Origin: Psychroflexus aurantiacus
GTDB lineage: Bacteria > Bacteroidota > Bacteroidia > Flavobacteriales > Flavobacteriaceae
Length of the DNA stretch: 64,000 nt
Assembly: GCF_010820555.1 (NCBI RefSeq)
Contig: NZ_JAAIKD010000004.1
Coordinates: 62,001 to 126,000 of the forward strand
Reading direction: 5' to 3'
Shown: piece after piece, positions 27,498 to 36,153 of the stretch
How positions within the stretch are numbered: position 1 is the first letter of the stretch
Layout: the number at the start of each line of letters is the position of its first letter
Made by a program: the position numbers and the translations under genes
The notes under the pieces: model-generated
Database searches by the model: none
What the model saw: only the letters and a program-made list of their open reading frames with translations
What the model was told of the DNA's origin: nothing

Positions 27498-28013
27498 TCA
27501 CCAGTCTTCGCTGTCCTTAAGAATGAATTTAACCAGGGCTTGATTTAATTCGTTGAGAAAAATGGAAATCTGGGAGCGGCTGTTTTCTAAATCTCTTCTG
27601 ATATCTTCATCCTGTATAAGGCTTATGTTTGCTATGGTTCTGTATTCGGTATAGTATTTATACTTTAACGAGGTGACTTCTATTTTATACTTTCCATCTC
27701 TCAGAGAAATGTTGAGTTGGTATTTTAAATCGGTCGTCAGATTTTTGACTTCCAGAAGTTGGTGCGCCAGTGCTGTAATATAAAAGGTGTCTTCTGAATA
27801 TTGGCATTTTAATAATTCAGATTCTGAGTAATAACCATCCAACCAGTTTTGAATATTTACTTTAAGCTCTGCTTTGTTAATAGTTTCGGTTTGAATTATA
27901 ATTGCTTTAGGGAGCTCATAATTTTCTAAGTCAAAGCGAGGCAAGTCTTCACTTTGGCTAAATGAATGTATCGAGATTAAAACTAAAAGTGCTAAGAGGT
28001 GAATTTTGGACAT
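27498..28013 (-). CDS. Small exported protein, possibly DUF4468-like
   Basis: 171 residues. A signal peptide (LLALLVLISIHSFSQ) precedes a mixed alpha/beta domain with LKYQLNISLRDGKYKIEVTSLKYKYY. The pattern 'YQL.I.LRDGKYKIE.T...Y' resembles the DUF4468 (TBP-like fold) domain of Bacteroidota periplasmic proteins, but I cannot confirm this. The C-terminal 45 residues are helical. No enzymatic motif is visible. It stands alone between two AT-rich gaps, beside a pseudogene, with no operon partner. Confidence 0.65.
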   Translation of the reverse strand: MSKIHLLALLVLISIHSFSQSEDLPRFDLENYELPKAIIIQTETINKAELKVNIQNWLDGYYSESELLKCQYSEDTFYITALAHQLLEVKNLTTDLKYQLNISLRDGKYKIEVTSLKYKYYTEYRTIANISLIQDEDIRRDLENSRSQISIFLNELNQALVKFILKDSEDW

Positions 28014-28084
28014 AAATAATATTCTTTAAAATTCAATTTAACATTATTAACTTGAAAAAACGCTTATTAATGAAATTAAGCTAT

Positions 28085-28670
28085 TTATTTAACGCCGGTG
28101 AATCGTGTTACAAATCCTTTATCACTGTGAAATTGCCCCTCTTTCAAATCAATCTCAAGTTCTTTTCCCTGACCATCTGTTAAGTTCTGAAAATCTTTTT
28201 TAAGCAGGTTTAAAGCATAAAGCATATCCGTATTTTTTGGACCGCCCGATTTATAATTATCCTTTAGCTGTTTAGGATGAAAAGCCTCTAAAATTGGTTT
28301 TCCACCGGGTTTCAAAGATGTAATAACATTGTGATGAAACTGGTTCCTGAGTTCTGAATTCAAATGGGCATAAATCAAGACAACGAGGTCATAAGTGTTT
28401 TCCTTAAACTGAAAATTTTCAGCTTCGCTAATCTCATAGCTTATGGAGCTTTGTTAGTCTTGCTTAATCTCAGAGCTTTCTCTTATCCTGCTGCAGAAAA
28501 ATTAAAAGCTTCTATGTTCCAGCCTTACTGAGCAGCATAGAAGTCAGCCTCCAACGGAAATAAACAGTGCTTTTTAGCCTATTTTATTCAATTCAGTTTT
28601 AAAAAAAGAATTGGGCCTGATTCCATAACTATACAACCCTGCCATATCTTTCGTTCCAAAATTCTTTCAT
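28085..28670 (-). pseudogene. Decayed class I SAM-dependent methyltransferase
   Basis: Only the last 97 codons are open, but the rest can be read by switching frames. From the ATG at 28670: MKEFWNERYGR, (shift) YSYGIRPNSFFKTELNKIG, stop, KAL, (shift) LFPLE, ADFYAAQ, stop, GWNIEAFNFSAAG, stop, EKALRLSKTNK, (shift) SISYEISEAENFQFKENTYDLVV, then the open tail LIYAHLNSELRNQ..., ILEAFHPKQL. This matches a TehB-like small methyltransferase of about 195 residues. Lesions seen: three frameshifts, three in-frame stops, and loss of the glycine motif between PLE and AVYAAQ that would bind SAM. No active enzyme can result. Confidence 0.85.
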
Positions 28671-28698
28671 TTAAAAACCCGAAGCTCAAACTTCGGGT
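28671..28698 (-). terminator. Rho-independent terminator of the NAD(P)-binding gene
   Basis: An 8-bp perfect stem, ACCCGAAG (28677-28684) with CTTCGGGT (28691-28698), a 6-nt loop, and on the minus strand a following T-run (TTTTTAA). It lies just downstream of the gene ending at 28708. Confidence 0.85.
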
Positions 28699-28707
28699 GA
28701 ATTGAGA

Positions 28708-29349
28708 TTACTTATAATTTTTCATTTCTCCTTTGAGATCCTTATCTCCGGAAATCATTTCAAAGGAAGTATTTTTAGTGCGTTCGAGTTCGAGGGCGTA
28801 AACCAGAGCTTTGGCAACATCCTCTCTGGGAATTTGGCCCTGCTTATTTAAATGTTTGGTAATTTCAACGCGTTCGTTCCCTTTTTCATCGGTTAATCCG
28901 CCTGGCTGTACGATGGTGTATACCAGCTTGGATTCCCGTAGAAAATCATCCGCAGCTTTTTTGGATTTTAAATAGTGCTCAAGACCTTCTACACGGCTTG
29001 GTGCATCAGTGCCCATCGAGCTTAGCATCACAAACTTTTGAAGTTTATGGGCTTCAGCAAGTTCTACAGCTTTTTTAGCTCCTTTATAGTCGACTTCAAG
29101 TGTTTTTTCATCACTTGTATCACCTCCTGATCCAGCAGCAAAAATAACTTTATCCATGCCTTTAAAAGCATCAGAAAAATCCTCTTCCAGATCTCCCATT
29201 CTTGTTTCTATGCCTAGATTTTCAAAAAAAGGTTTTTGAACATCTTTTCTTATCATCGCGTAGGGTTTAAAATCTGAAGAATCTCTCAGGATTTTTGAAA
29301 TAATTCTTCCGGTTTTACCATTGGCTCCTATGACTAGTATATGTTGCAT
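28708..29349 (-). CDS. NAD(P)H-binding, atypical SDR-family protein
   Basis: 213 residues. The N-terminal nucleotide motif ILVIGANGKTGR (GxxGxxG of atypical SDRs) is followed by RMGDLEEDFSDAFKGMDKVIFAAGSG and a YLKSKKAADD helix in place of the classical YxxxK site. The C-terminal part YTIVQPGGLTDE..... is typical of YwnB/HSCARG-like NAD(P)-binding proteins. Possible roles are redox sensing or flavin/biliverdin-type reduction; the sequence does not decide. Single-gene unit ending at a strong terminator and divergent from the DJ-1/PfpI gene. Confidence 0.85.
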   Translation of the reverse strand: MQHILVIGANGKTGRIISKILRDSSDFKPYAMIRKDVQKPFFENLGIETRMGDLEEDFSDAFKGMDKVIFAAGSGGDTSDEKTLEVDYKGAKKAVELAEAHKLQKFVMLSSMGTDAPSRVEGLEHYLKSKKAADDFLRESKLVYTIVQPGGLTDEKGNERVEITKHLNKQGQIPREDVAKALVYALELERTKNTSFEMISGDKDLKGEMKNYK

Positions 29350-29672
29350 TGATTAAATTTTATGGATTCATTTCAAAGTTATTTAACTTATTCCCCATTT
29401 TGATTAAAATCAAATTAAATGTTCGGTGAATTAAGTTAAATACTACTAATAGGTAGCGCCATAATTTCTTTTTTAATCAAAATGAAAGCTTTGAGACTTT
29501 GATTATAAGTTTTGTCGGGAATAAAGGAGATCTAGGTACTCTGCATCAGTATATTAAAAGAAATTAAAGAAAATTAATAAGCTTTAACTTGAAAAAGACT
29601 TTTTTTATAAGGCCTTTAGCAGAGTTTTTTTGTATAAATCTTATATTAAAGAGAATCACAAAAAATGAGATC
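29350..29672. other. Divergent intergenic region, NAD(P)-binding gene / DJ-1 gene
   Basis: 323 nt, AT-rich, expected to hold both promoters. TATAAGTTTTG at about 29506-29516 is a near match to TAnnTTTG for the rightward gene, which would leave a leader of about 150 nt. I see no RNA gene, repeat or conserved small ORF; a TTG-initiated extension of the downstream gene from 29589 is judged spurious. Confidence 0.4.
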
Positions 29673-30221
29673 ATGGAAAAAAGAATAGCACTATTAGCAA
29701 CCAACGGATTTGAAAAAAGCGAACTGTTCTCACCTAAAGAAGCTTTAGAAAAGGAAGGCTTCCGGGTAGATATCGTTAGCTTGAAAAAAGAAAAAATAAA
29801 AGGCTGGGAAGGAACTGACTGGTCCGGTGAAATAGAGGTTGATTTTGCAGTTCAAGAGGTAAGTGCAAAAGATTACAATGCTTTGATACTGCCAGGCGGC
29901 GTCATGAATCCGGATCAGCTCAGGAGAAATGAAGATGCCCTGGTATTTGTAAGGGATTTCTTTAAGCAAAGCAAGCCTGTCGGCGCCATTTGTCATGCTG
30001 CCTGGACTTTAATTGAGGCTGAAGTTGTCGAAGGCAGAACCATGACTTCTTTTCAATCCATCAAAAAAGACTTACAGAATGCGGGAGCTCTTTGGGTTGA
30101 TAAAGAAGTCGTGGTTGACGAAGCTTTAGTAACCTCTAGAACACCTGATGATTTACCAGCCTTCAATGCGAAAATGATTGAAGAGATTCATGAAGGAAAA
30201 CACGATTTACAGCACGCTTAA
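29673..30221 (+). CDS. DJ-1/PfpI family protein (general stress protein 18 / YraA-type)
   Basis: 182 residues from the ATG at 29673 (MEKRIALLATNGFEKSEL), the usual family length. The nucleophile elbow is AICHAAW with Cys107 as the reactive cysteine; the conserved glutamate is in FEKSE, and LILPGGVMNPDQLR precedes the nucleophile. Family members act as glyoxalase/deglycase-type or oxidative-stress proteins, and peptidase activity is disputed. A longer frame from a TTG at 29589 adds 28 residues with no family match, so it is rejected. Followed by a strong terminator. Confidence 0.9.
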   Translation: MEKRIALLATNGFEKSELFSPKEALEKEGFRVDIVSLKKEKIKGWEGTDWSGEIEVDFAVQEVSAKDYNALILPGGVMNPDQLRRNEDALVFVRDFFKQSKPVGAICHAAWTLIEAEVVEGRTMTSFQSIKKDLQNAGALWVDKEVVVDEALVTSRTPDDLPAFNAKMIEEIHEGKHDLQHA

Positions 30222-30248
30222 GCGGAGTCTGAAATTTTGATTTTACAC

Positions 30249-30281
30249 AAAAGCTGTTTGAGGGATTCAAACAGCTTTTTT
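30249..30281 (+). terminator. Rho-independent terminator of the DJ-1/PfpI gene
   Basis: A 13-bp perfect stem, AAAAGCTGTTTGA (30249-30261) with TCAAACAGCTTTT (30267-30279), a 5-nt loop, and a T-run at the 3' side. Confidence 0.9.
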
Positions 30282-30400
30282 ATGTTGAAAAACCTATTAT
30301 GGACTTAGCATTTCAGTAAACTCGATTTCAGTATTTTAGCTATAACATAGATTTTTATTTCACTTTTTTGTAACGCCAGAGATTTTCAAACGTATTTATA

Positions 30401-30979
30401 GTGAAGCCATTTAATTTATCTCTACTGAATTTGTTTACAACCAAACTAATAGAAGAAAGTTTAAAAGGAAGCAGAAAAGCTCAGCTAAAGCTTTACAATG
30501 CCTATTGCGATGCCATGTTGACCATAGCTTACAGGTATGTAAAGGATATGGATACGGCTCGAGATGTAACTCAGGAAGCTTTTATAAAAGCCTTTTCGAA
30601 TTTAAGAAGATACGATGGTACTTCAAGCTTTGGGGTCTGGCTGAAACAGATTGTTATTCATCAAAGCATAGATTGTCTCCGCAAGAGAACATTTGATCTG
30701 TGTCTGGATCAGGTTCCGAATTTAAGCGTTGAAATCGATGACAACTGGGACGTAGAGGAACATCTGGAAGTAAGCCATATTAAAAGGGCAATTGACGAAT
30801 TGCCTGAAAAATATGCTGTGGTCCTCAAGCTTTATTTGATGGAAGGTTACGATCACGAGGAGATTTCTGAAATTCTGGATGTTTCTGTCAATGCATCGCG
30901 TACTCAACTTCACAGAGGTAAAAACATGTTGAAAGATAACTTAAAAAGGACAGGCTATGAAATGAGCCATAACCGCTAA
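30401..30979 (+). CDS. RNA polymerase sigma factor, ECF (sigma-70) family
   Basis: 192 residues. Region 2 (about 30-95: AMLTIAYRYVKDMDTARDVTQEAFIKAFSNL ... FGVWLKQIVIHQSIDCLRK) and region 4 (about 130-180: LPEKYAVVLKLYLMEGYDHEEISEILDVSVNASRTQLHRG, a helix-turn-helix) are both clear. The frame opens at a GTG at 30401; the first internal ATG would remove part of region 2, so the GTG or a nearby TTG must be used. It is followed 66 nt later by a single-TM protein and an exported protein that look like its regulator and target. Confidence 0.92.
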   Translation: MKPFNLSLLNLFTTKLIEESLKGSRKAQLKLYNAYCDAMLTIAYRYVKDMDTARDVTQEAFIKAFSNLRRYDGTSSFGVWLKQIVIHQSIDCLRKRTFDLCLDQVPNLSVEIDDNWDVEEHLEVSHIKRAIDELPEKYAVVLKLYLMEGYDHEEISEILDVSVNASRTQLHRGKNMLKDNLKRTGYEMSHNR

Positions 30980-31045
30980 ACACGAGCAAGCAGGGTGTCC
31001 CGTGGTGAAGGCATAGGATTGCTTTAAAACACTAAAATTATACAG

Positions 31046-31594
31046 ATGAAAGATTTGCGTAAGGATTTTAACTACACAGAGGACCAACTAAAAATGCCCG
31101 AAGGTCATCTCGAAGGTTTTCAAAGGAAACTCGGGCCAGAACCTGCTGGAAAAGCAAGTCAAAGTCTGTGGTTACAAAGAATAGCAGCTATACTTATCCT
31201 TGGAATTTTAATCTCTACCTATTGGTTTCCAAATGCTTCACCAGAATCCAATACCAGCTCAATTGCTGATGAAACACTGGATTTGAATGACATATCACCA
31301 GAGTTAAGCAATCTGGAAACCTTTTTTAAAGCCTCTATAAATTATGAACTGGCGACTCTGGAATATGGAAATTACGAGGAAGTCGCTTTTTCGTACTTAG
31401 AGGAATTAGAAAAAATTGAAAAGGACTACAAAACATTAAGCAAAGACTTACAAACCCATGGCTATAATCAACTCATCATACAGGCCATGATAGAAAACCT
31501 TCAGTTGAGACTTGAATTGCTTCAAAATTTAAAACTCAGATTAAACGAACTTAAAACCCTTAATCATGAAAAAGACCAAACCTATCAGCTATAA
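31046..31594 (+). CDS. Single-TM protein, putative anti-sigma factor
   Basis: 182 residues: a cytoplasmic N-terminus of about 42 residues (MKDLRKDFNYTEDQLKMPEGHLEGFQRKL), one TM segment (about 45-62, IAAILILGILISTYWF), and an extracytoplasmic helical domain rich in Leu/Glu with coiled-coil character (YLEELEKIEKDYKTLSKDL..., LQLRLELLQNLKLRL). This topology and the position just after an ECF sigma gene suggest an anti-sigma factor, but no canonical zinc anti-sigma motif is present, so the role is inferred. Its last 29 nt overlap the next gene in another frame, indicating translational coupling. Confidence 0.75.
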   Translation: MKDLRKDFNYTEDQLKMPEGHLEGFQRKLGPEPAGKASQSLWLQRIAAILILGILISTYWFPNASPESNTSSIADETLDLNDISPELSNLETFFKASINYELATLEYGNYEEVAFSYLEELEKIEKDYKTLSKDLQTHGYNQLIIQAMIENLQLRLELLQNLKLRLNELKTLNHEKDQTYQL

Positions 31595-32855
31595 ATTAAT
31601 GATTATTTTCTTACTGCCACTCCTGGGCCTGGCTCAAAGTAAACGCGAAACCCTGGAAACTTTCGATGTGGATAAAAGTCCGGTTATTACACTGGATGTG
31701 TCTCATGCTCAAGTCGTGGTGACTACCTGGAATAAAAATAAGATAGAAGTGAAGACCACTTTATCCAGTGAGACGCTTAGCGAAAAAGAAGCCAGTGAAC
31801 TTTTTGATGTTCATGAAGTCAAGGTACTTGGAAACAGCAATAGGGTAGAGGTTTCATCTGCAAACAATCCAGGTGTAAGAAACTTTGCATTTATTCAATC
31901 TCCAAAGCCGCCTAAACCCCCCAAGCCAAATGCAGGTTCGCCAAGGCCTCCAAGACCACCAATGCCACCAAGACCAGCTTTGGAATTTGACTTTGATTAC
32001 TTGGCCTTTAAGGAGGAAGGGAAAGCTTACCTGGAAAAGCTTAAGCAACAATTGAATTCCACTAGCTTTAAAGAAGAAATGAATAATTTCAGAAAAGAAA
32101 TGATGGTCTGGAAAGATAAATTCCTGAAGGACTCTCTGAAGGGTTTCCGTTCGGATTTAGACTCTTTAAAAATTTACGTCAAAACCTTTAGAGATGAAGC
32201 TCAGGATATATTTCAAGACTTAAAAGAAGATTATGAAAATTCAATTTCTAAAAGTGCTGTAAGGAAAGTTATAGAAATCAAAGTTCCAAAGTCGGCCAGG
32301 TTTGAAGTTGACTTACGCCATTCCAAGCTTGAGGCTGATGCCATGAAAGACTTGACCGCTCACCTTAGGTATTCAGACTTTAAACTGAAAGACCTGTCTG
32401 GAGAAAATTCAGAGATCAACATGAAATACTCAACTTTGCGAATAGATTCTGCAGATCAGTTAAGTTTAAATCTTGTGTATTCCAAAAAGGTTGAATTAGG
32501 AGATGTGAATAAACTTAATGTGAAATCCAAAATGTCTGAATTAAGCATAAAACACCTTAGAGACCAGGGTCTTATTAATGGTTCTTATGGCAAATTATTC
32601 ATAGATGCAATCGACCCTGACTTTTCTTTAATCGATATTCAGTTAGAGAAATCGACTGCCAGTCTTAAACTCCCTGAGAATATAGATTATAGATTCTATG
32701 CTAAATCTTCCAATTCCAAATTCAATCTGAATACTGATCTAGACCTGAAGATGTCCAAAAGCTTTGAGGATGTGATTTACACCACTACTGGTCAGACTAA
32801 TGATGCTCAGATATTGTCTTTATCTGCTAATTATAGCACAGTCAATTTAGATTAG
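31566..32855 (+). CDS. Exported DUF4097-like beta-repeat protein with proline-rich segment
   Basis: 429 residues. The signal peptide is KLMIIFLLPLLGLAQS. A short beta region (about 30-105: VITLDVSHAQVVVTTWNKNKIEVKT) is followed by a proline-rich stretch (about 113-140; PKPPKPPKP then PRPPRPPMPPRP), a helical charged region (145-230), and a C-terminal ladder of short strands (VDLRHSKLEADAMKDLTAHLRYSDFKLKDL...INMKYSTLRID) like the DUF4097 putative-adhesin repeats. It is the third gene of the sigma cassette and begins inside the previous gene. A role in envelope sensing or adhesion is inferred; no enzyme motif is seen. Confidence 0.75.
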   Translation: MKKTKPISYKLMIIFLLPLLGLAQSKRETLETFDVDKSPVITLDVSHAQVVVTTWNKNKIEVKTTLSSETLSEKEASELFDVHEVKVLGNSNRVEVSSANNPGVRNFAFIQSPKPPKPPKPNAGSPRPPRPPMPPRPALEFDFDYLAFKEEGKAYLEKLKQQLNSTSFKEEMNNFRKEMMVWKDKFLKDSLKGFRSDLDSLKIYVKTFRDEAQDIFQDLKEDYENSISKSAVRKVIEIKVPKSARFEVDLRHSKLEADAMKDLTAHLRYSDFKLKDLSGENSEINMKYSTLRIDSADQLSLNLVYSKKVELGDVNKLNVKSKMSELSIKHLRDQGLINGSYGKLFIDAIDPDFSLIDIQLEKSTASLKLPENIDYRFYAKSSNSKFNLNTDLDLKMSKSFEDVIYTTTGQTNDAQILSLSANYSTVNLD

Positions 32856-32993
32856 ATTCATTTTTATAAAGGAAACAGTAAGCTTTACTTAAATCTAATT
32901 TGTCCAAAGTCAAAACTAAATTTACAGTTTCATGCAATTTGAAAATATATTCCTTACTAGCTTTTTATTTTAAATAGATTAGTACATTTAGGC

Positions 32994-33494
32994 ATGAACG
33001 AGATATATTTCACAAAAGAAAATATTGATGAAAATTTCAAAAGCATGGCTTTATCAATTATCCAACAATTAGAGGATAGTTATACAGAGGCTGAACTTGA
33101 AAAAATAAAAAATAAAAATTTAAAAAAAATAGTAGAAGATCTTGACAAGCATAAGCCAAAAAGCCATGCGAGAGAGATGAAGAAAAATTTACTTAAATAT
33201 GTCAATCATTTTATAGAAGTTCCAATAAAAGAATATGATGAAATTGAATTAACAACATTAGAAGCAACATATATATTACCAATTTTAAACAACCGTTTTA
33301 TTAAGTATGGCTATACTTTAAAATGGTTGTGGCTTTGGACATTGCTTTTTGCTCTTTCATTCGATGCTCTATTATTTGTTTTTATAGGAAAATATTATTT
33401 CTACATTCCTATAATAACTATACTACTTATACCATTTATTTTTATGCAGATACGAACGGAAATCAAAGCCAAGAAAAATAATAGATTGTGGTGA
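32994..33494 (+). CDS. Orphan protein with two C-terminal TM segments, AT-rich gene
   Basis: 166 residues. The first 105 are helical and very charged (EAELEKIKNKNLKKIVEDLDKHKPKSH); two TM helices follow (about 108-128 and 131-151), ending in a basic tail. I do not recognise the family. The gene is clearly more AT-rich than its neighbours and is flanked by AT-rich gaps, suggesting recent acquisition or weak selection. TACATTTA just before the ATG resembles a -7 box. It is genuine rather than a chance frame because the charge and hydrophobicity pattern is coherent and a start with promoter-like sequence is present. Confidence 0.6.
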   Translation: MNEIYFTKENIDENFKSMALSIIQQLEDSYTEAELEKIKNKNLKKIVEDLDKHKPKSHAREMKKNLLKYVNHFIEVPIKEYDEIELTTLEATYILPILNNRFIKYGYTLKWLWLWTLLFALSFDALLFVFIGKYYFYIPIITILLIPFIFMQIRTEIKAKKNNRLW

Positions 33495-33570
33495 TTAAAC
33501 TTCTTGAAGATTACCAAATCTAATGAAAATTAAAATCTAAGATTTAATATTTTTTTCCAACAAAGAAAAA

Positions 33571-33607
33571 GAATTAACCCCGATGATTAGGTCATCGGGG
33601 TTAATTC
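33571..33607. terminator. Strong hairpin terminator for the M14 peptidase gene
   Basis: A 16-bp perfect stem, GAATTAACCCCGATGA (33571-33586) with TCATCGGGGTTAATTC (33592-33607), and a 5-nt loop. On the minus strand it is followed by CTTTTTCTTTG and starts 2 nt after the peptidase stop. It could also stop leftward-gene read-through from the plus strand. Confidence 0.85.
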
Positions 33608-33608
33608 T

Positions 33609-36083
33609 TTACCTAAACTCCTGACTCCTGTTATTCACCATAAACAGGGCATTCACGAAAAACAATTTTCCATTTTCCCAGAAGGAACGGAACATCACAT
33701 CATCTACCATATAAATGAGGCTTCCACGCCCGAATCGCTGTTCCCCAAAAACCAGGGAATTTGAAATCTTTTCTGCTGCCTTTCCTCCCGCAAAACCACT
33801 TAAACGTTCAGAGGACACATCGAAGTAAGCCACATTATAGCCATTGTCGAGATACTGGTAAGCTGTAGCGCTGGTTTTTAGAGAGGCATAAGTGTCCCCG
33901 TAGCCAAAAGCAAGAGGGTGCGTGTTATCCACTTCCACTTCAAAAATGGCTCCCGTAATATTGTCCTTGGTGCGTTCTTTTTCCCGCTGGGCATAAGGAA
34001 TAAGGTTAGTAATCGTGCTGTCCTTTTCGGTTTTCACTTTTTCCAGGCCAAAACCTTTTTTACCTTCAAAAGTGGATAAGGCATTTGCTATAGCGATGAC
34101 TTTTCCTCCACTTTTAATCCAATCGCTGAGGCCTTCAAATGTTTCGCCATTTAAAACGGAAGAATAACTACCATTGGGAAGAACCAGTACATCATAATCG
34201 TTTAAATCTATTCTGCTGAAATCATCTGTAGAGATGGATATAATCGGATAATTTAATTCCTGTTCAAAGAAATACCAAAGTGAACCGTAACTAAGTGAGG
34301 AAGTTCCTTCCCCTCTTAAAACAGCGATGCGTTGTGGATGAACTTTCTGGATGTCCGGTGAGCCAAAATCTGTACCTGAATCTGAAAAGCCGGTTGTTGT
34401 AGCTTTCAATTCAATGTCAAATGCACTGGCTAATCCAATGACCAGGGAATCGAAATCCGCTTGTTTGTTATTGGTTTTGGTGAGGACCAGACTTCCACGT
34501 TCAAACGATAGATTTTGAATTTTAAATGGCTTCGTAGTCGCTCTCACATCAATGCCATGCTCGAGAAGTTTTGCCAGAAATTTAGCATGCGCCATGCTAT
34601 TCCATTCAGAAATGTAACCGACTGTTTCTCCTTTAATAGCTTGTTCAGGAAGTACGTCGCTCTTCGCTGTTGTATCGATGTCTCCATTTACCTGATAAAC
34701 ATCCACCCCATGAGCCAGGGCTAAATTCCAGGACGTAATATCGTAGGTAAGCGGCGTGCTCAGTTTTGGATCAGCTTCAAATAAAACCTTTAGCATTTTA
34801 GCTTTTGGCTGACCTGCAGGCAGGACTATGGCATGTTTAGCATCAAAAGAAGTTTTAGAATTGCCGTAAACCTGGCTTCCATTTAAAGTCTTGGTCATTG
34901 AAATGTCATAAAGATAGTCGTGCTTATCAAAAAGTTCCCTCAAAACCTTCAGTTTTTGTTCATCTCCAGCCAGAACGTAATAATCAAAATCTGGCGATTG
35001 GTTAAAGTAAGTCTTGAATTCAGAATTTAATCTTGCAGCATGTTCAGAAGAAATTTCAACGGTAGATAAACCGGTTAGCGTGTGATGCTGAACCCGATCA
35101 ACCAAGGTTAATTCATAGCCTTCATCGGTATTGATCCCAAGACCAGCGCGTCCGTGACCAGCCTGCTCGTATGTCATACCGATCGCCCCATTGTAAGTAG
35201 GGTAGGTGTCTCCGTAGCTTGGATAAAACAAATCAAAACTTTCCCTGGTAAAATAGAGCCATGCTTTCTCATCGAAAGCTTCAGCATTGTTTTTTCCTAT
35301 TTCGGTTTGGAATTCCTTTTGAAATTCTGTGATCACCTCATGAAAGGGCGCTGCCGCTGGTGCAAAATAATAAGGTGAATTGATGCCCTGCTCGTGAAAA
35401 TCGACGTGCACATGAGGCATCCACTGGTTGTAAAGTTTCAAACGCTGCTGGGTCTCTACCTGTGTGGCCCACATCCAGTCCCTGTTCAAATCGTATAGAT
35501 AGTGGTTGGGCCTTCCTCCAGGCCAGGGTTCGTTGTGTTCTACCGCATCCTGATACGGAGAATAAGGTGTTGCTTTGACCTGATTGTACCAGTTTACATA
35601 GCGATCTCGACCATCCGGATTGATACAGGGGTCTATAATGACCACTGTATTTTCTAAAACATTTCGGCGATTGGTTACCAGCTCATACGCCGTGAGCATC
35701 GCAGCTTCTGTACTGGAAGCTTCATTCCCATGCACATTATAGCTCAACCAGACAATCGCGATGTCAGGACTGGATTCTCCTTCGATAATTCCCGTTTGTT
35801 TGAGATTATTGATTCTGATTTCTTCAATGTTACTTAAATTTTCTTCGGAAGAAATCACAGCATAGCTTAAGGTTCTGCGTTCGTTTGTTTTACCGTAGGC
35901 AGAGTAAGTAAGGTTTGGGCTGTTTTCAGCCAGGTGATTAAAGTAGTCTATAACCTGGTGATGCCGAGTAAATTCTGTACCAATTTTGTAGCCTAAAAAT
36001 TCCTCTGGTGATTGAATTGCGTTTTGGGCATGATTAAAACCGAAAAAACAAAAAATGAAGATAAAGGTTAAACTGAATTTCAT
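33609..36083 (-). CDS. M14 family zinc carboxypeptidase with C-terminal GATase1-like domain
   Basis: 824 residues. Signal peptide (FIFIFCFFGFNHAQN). The M14 domain (about 35-360) has the zinc ligands His118 and Glu121 in NVHGNEASSTE, the third His in HVDFHEQG, an NPDGRDRY motif, and the catalytic Glu in MTYEQAGHG. A later part (about 600-740) reads like a class I glutamine-amidotransferase-fold domain without catalytic Cys (YDVLVLPNGSYSSV). Members of this subfamily are periplasmic or secreted metallopeptidases acting on peptides or peptidoglycan-like substrates. Single gene with its own strong terminator. Confidence 0.88.
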   Translation of the reverse strand: MKFSLTFIFIFCFFGFNHAQNAIQSPEEFLGYKIGTEFTRHHQVIDYFNHLAENSPNLTYSAYGKTNERRTLSYAVISSEENLSNIEEIRINNLKQTGIIEGESSPDIAIVWLSYNVHGNEASSTEAAMLTAYELVTNRRNVLENTVVIIDPCINPDGRDRYVNWYNQVKATPYSPYQDAVEHNEPWPGGRPNHYLYDLNRDWMWATQVETQQRLKLYNQWMPHVHVDFHEQGINSPYYFAPAAAPFHEVITEFQKEFQTEIGKNNAEAFDEKAWLYFTRESFDLFYPSYGDTYPTYNGAIGMTYEQAGHGRAGLGINTDEGYELTLVDRVQHHTLTGLSTVEISSEHAARLNSEFKTYFNQSPDFDYYVLAGDEQKLKVLRELFDKHDYLYDISMTKTLNGSQVYGNSKTSFDAKHAIVLPAGQPKAKMLKVLFEADPKLSTPLTYDITSWNLALAHGVDVYQVNGDIDTTAKSDVLPEQAIKGETVGYISEWNSMAHAKFLAKLLEHGIDVRATTKPFKIQNLSFERGSLVLTKTNNKQADFDSLVIGLASAFDIELKATTTGFSDSGTDFGSPDIQKVHPQRIAVLRGEGTSSLSYGSLWYFFEQELNYPIISISTDDFSRIDLNDYDVLVLPNGSYSSVLNGETFEGLSDWIKSGGKVIAIANALSTFEGKKGFGLEKVKTEKDSTITNLIPYAQREKERTKDNITGAIFEVEVDNTHPLAFGYGDTYASLKTSATAYQYLDNGYNVAYFDVSSERLSGFAGGKAAEKISNSLVFGEQRFGRGSLIYMVDDVMFRSFWENGKLFFVNALFMVNNRSQEFR

Positions 36084-36153
36084 GTGTTAAGAGTTTGAGG
36101 TAAATTTAAATTAAATACCCTTAACAACGGATTGTATTCAATATAAAATCAGA

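Noticed and set aside
27489-27502. Small hairpin GGTGA-TTTT-TCACC overlapping the stop codon of the 27498-28013 gene
   Set aside because: Five-base stem without a T-run; not convincing as a terminator.
29589-29672. TTG-initiated N-terminal extension of the DJ-1/PfpI gene
   Set aside because: The 28 extra residues have no family match, and a good ATG begins at the family's usual first residue.
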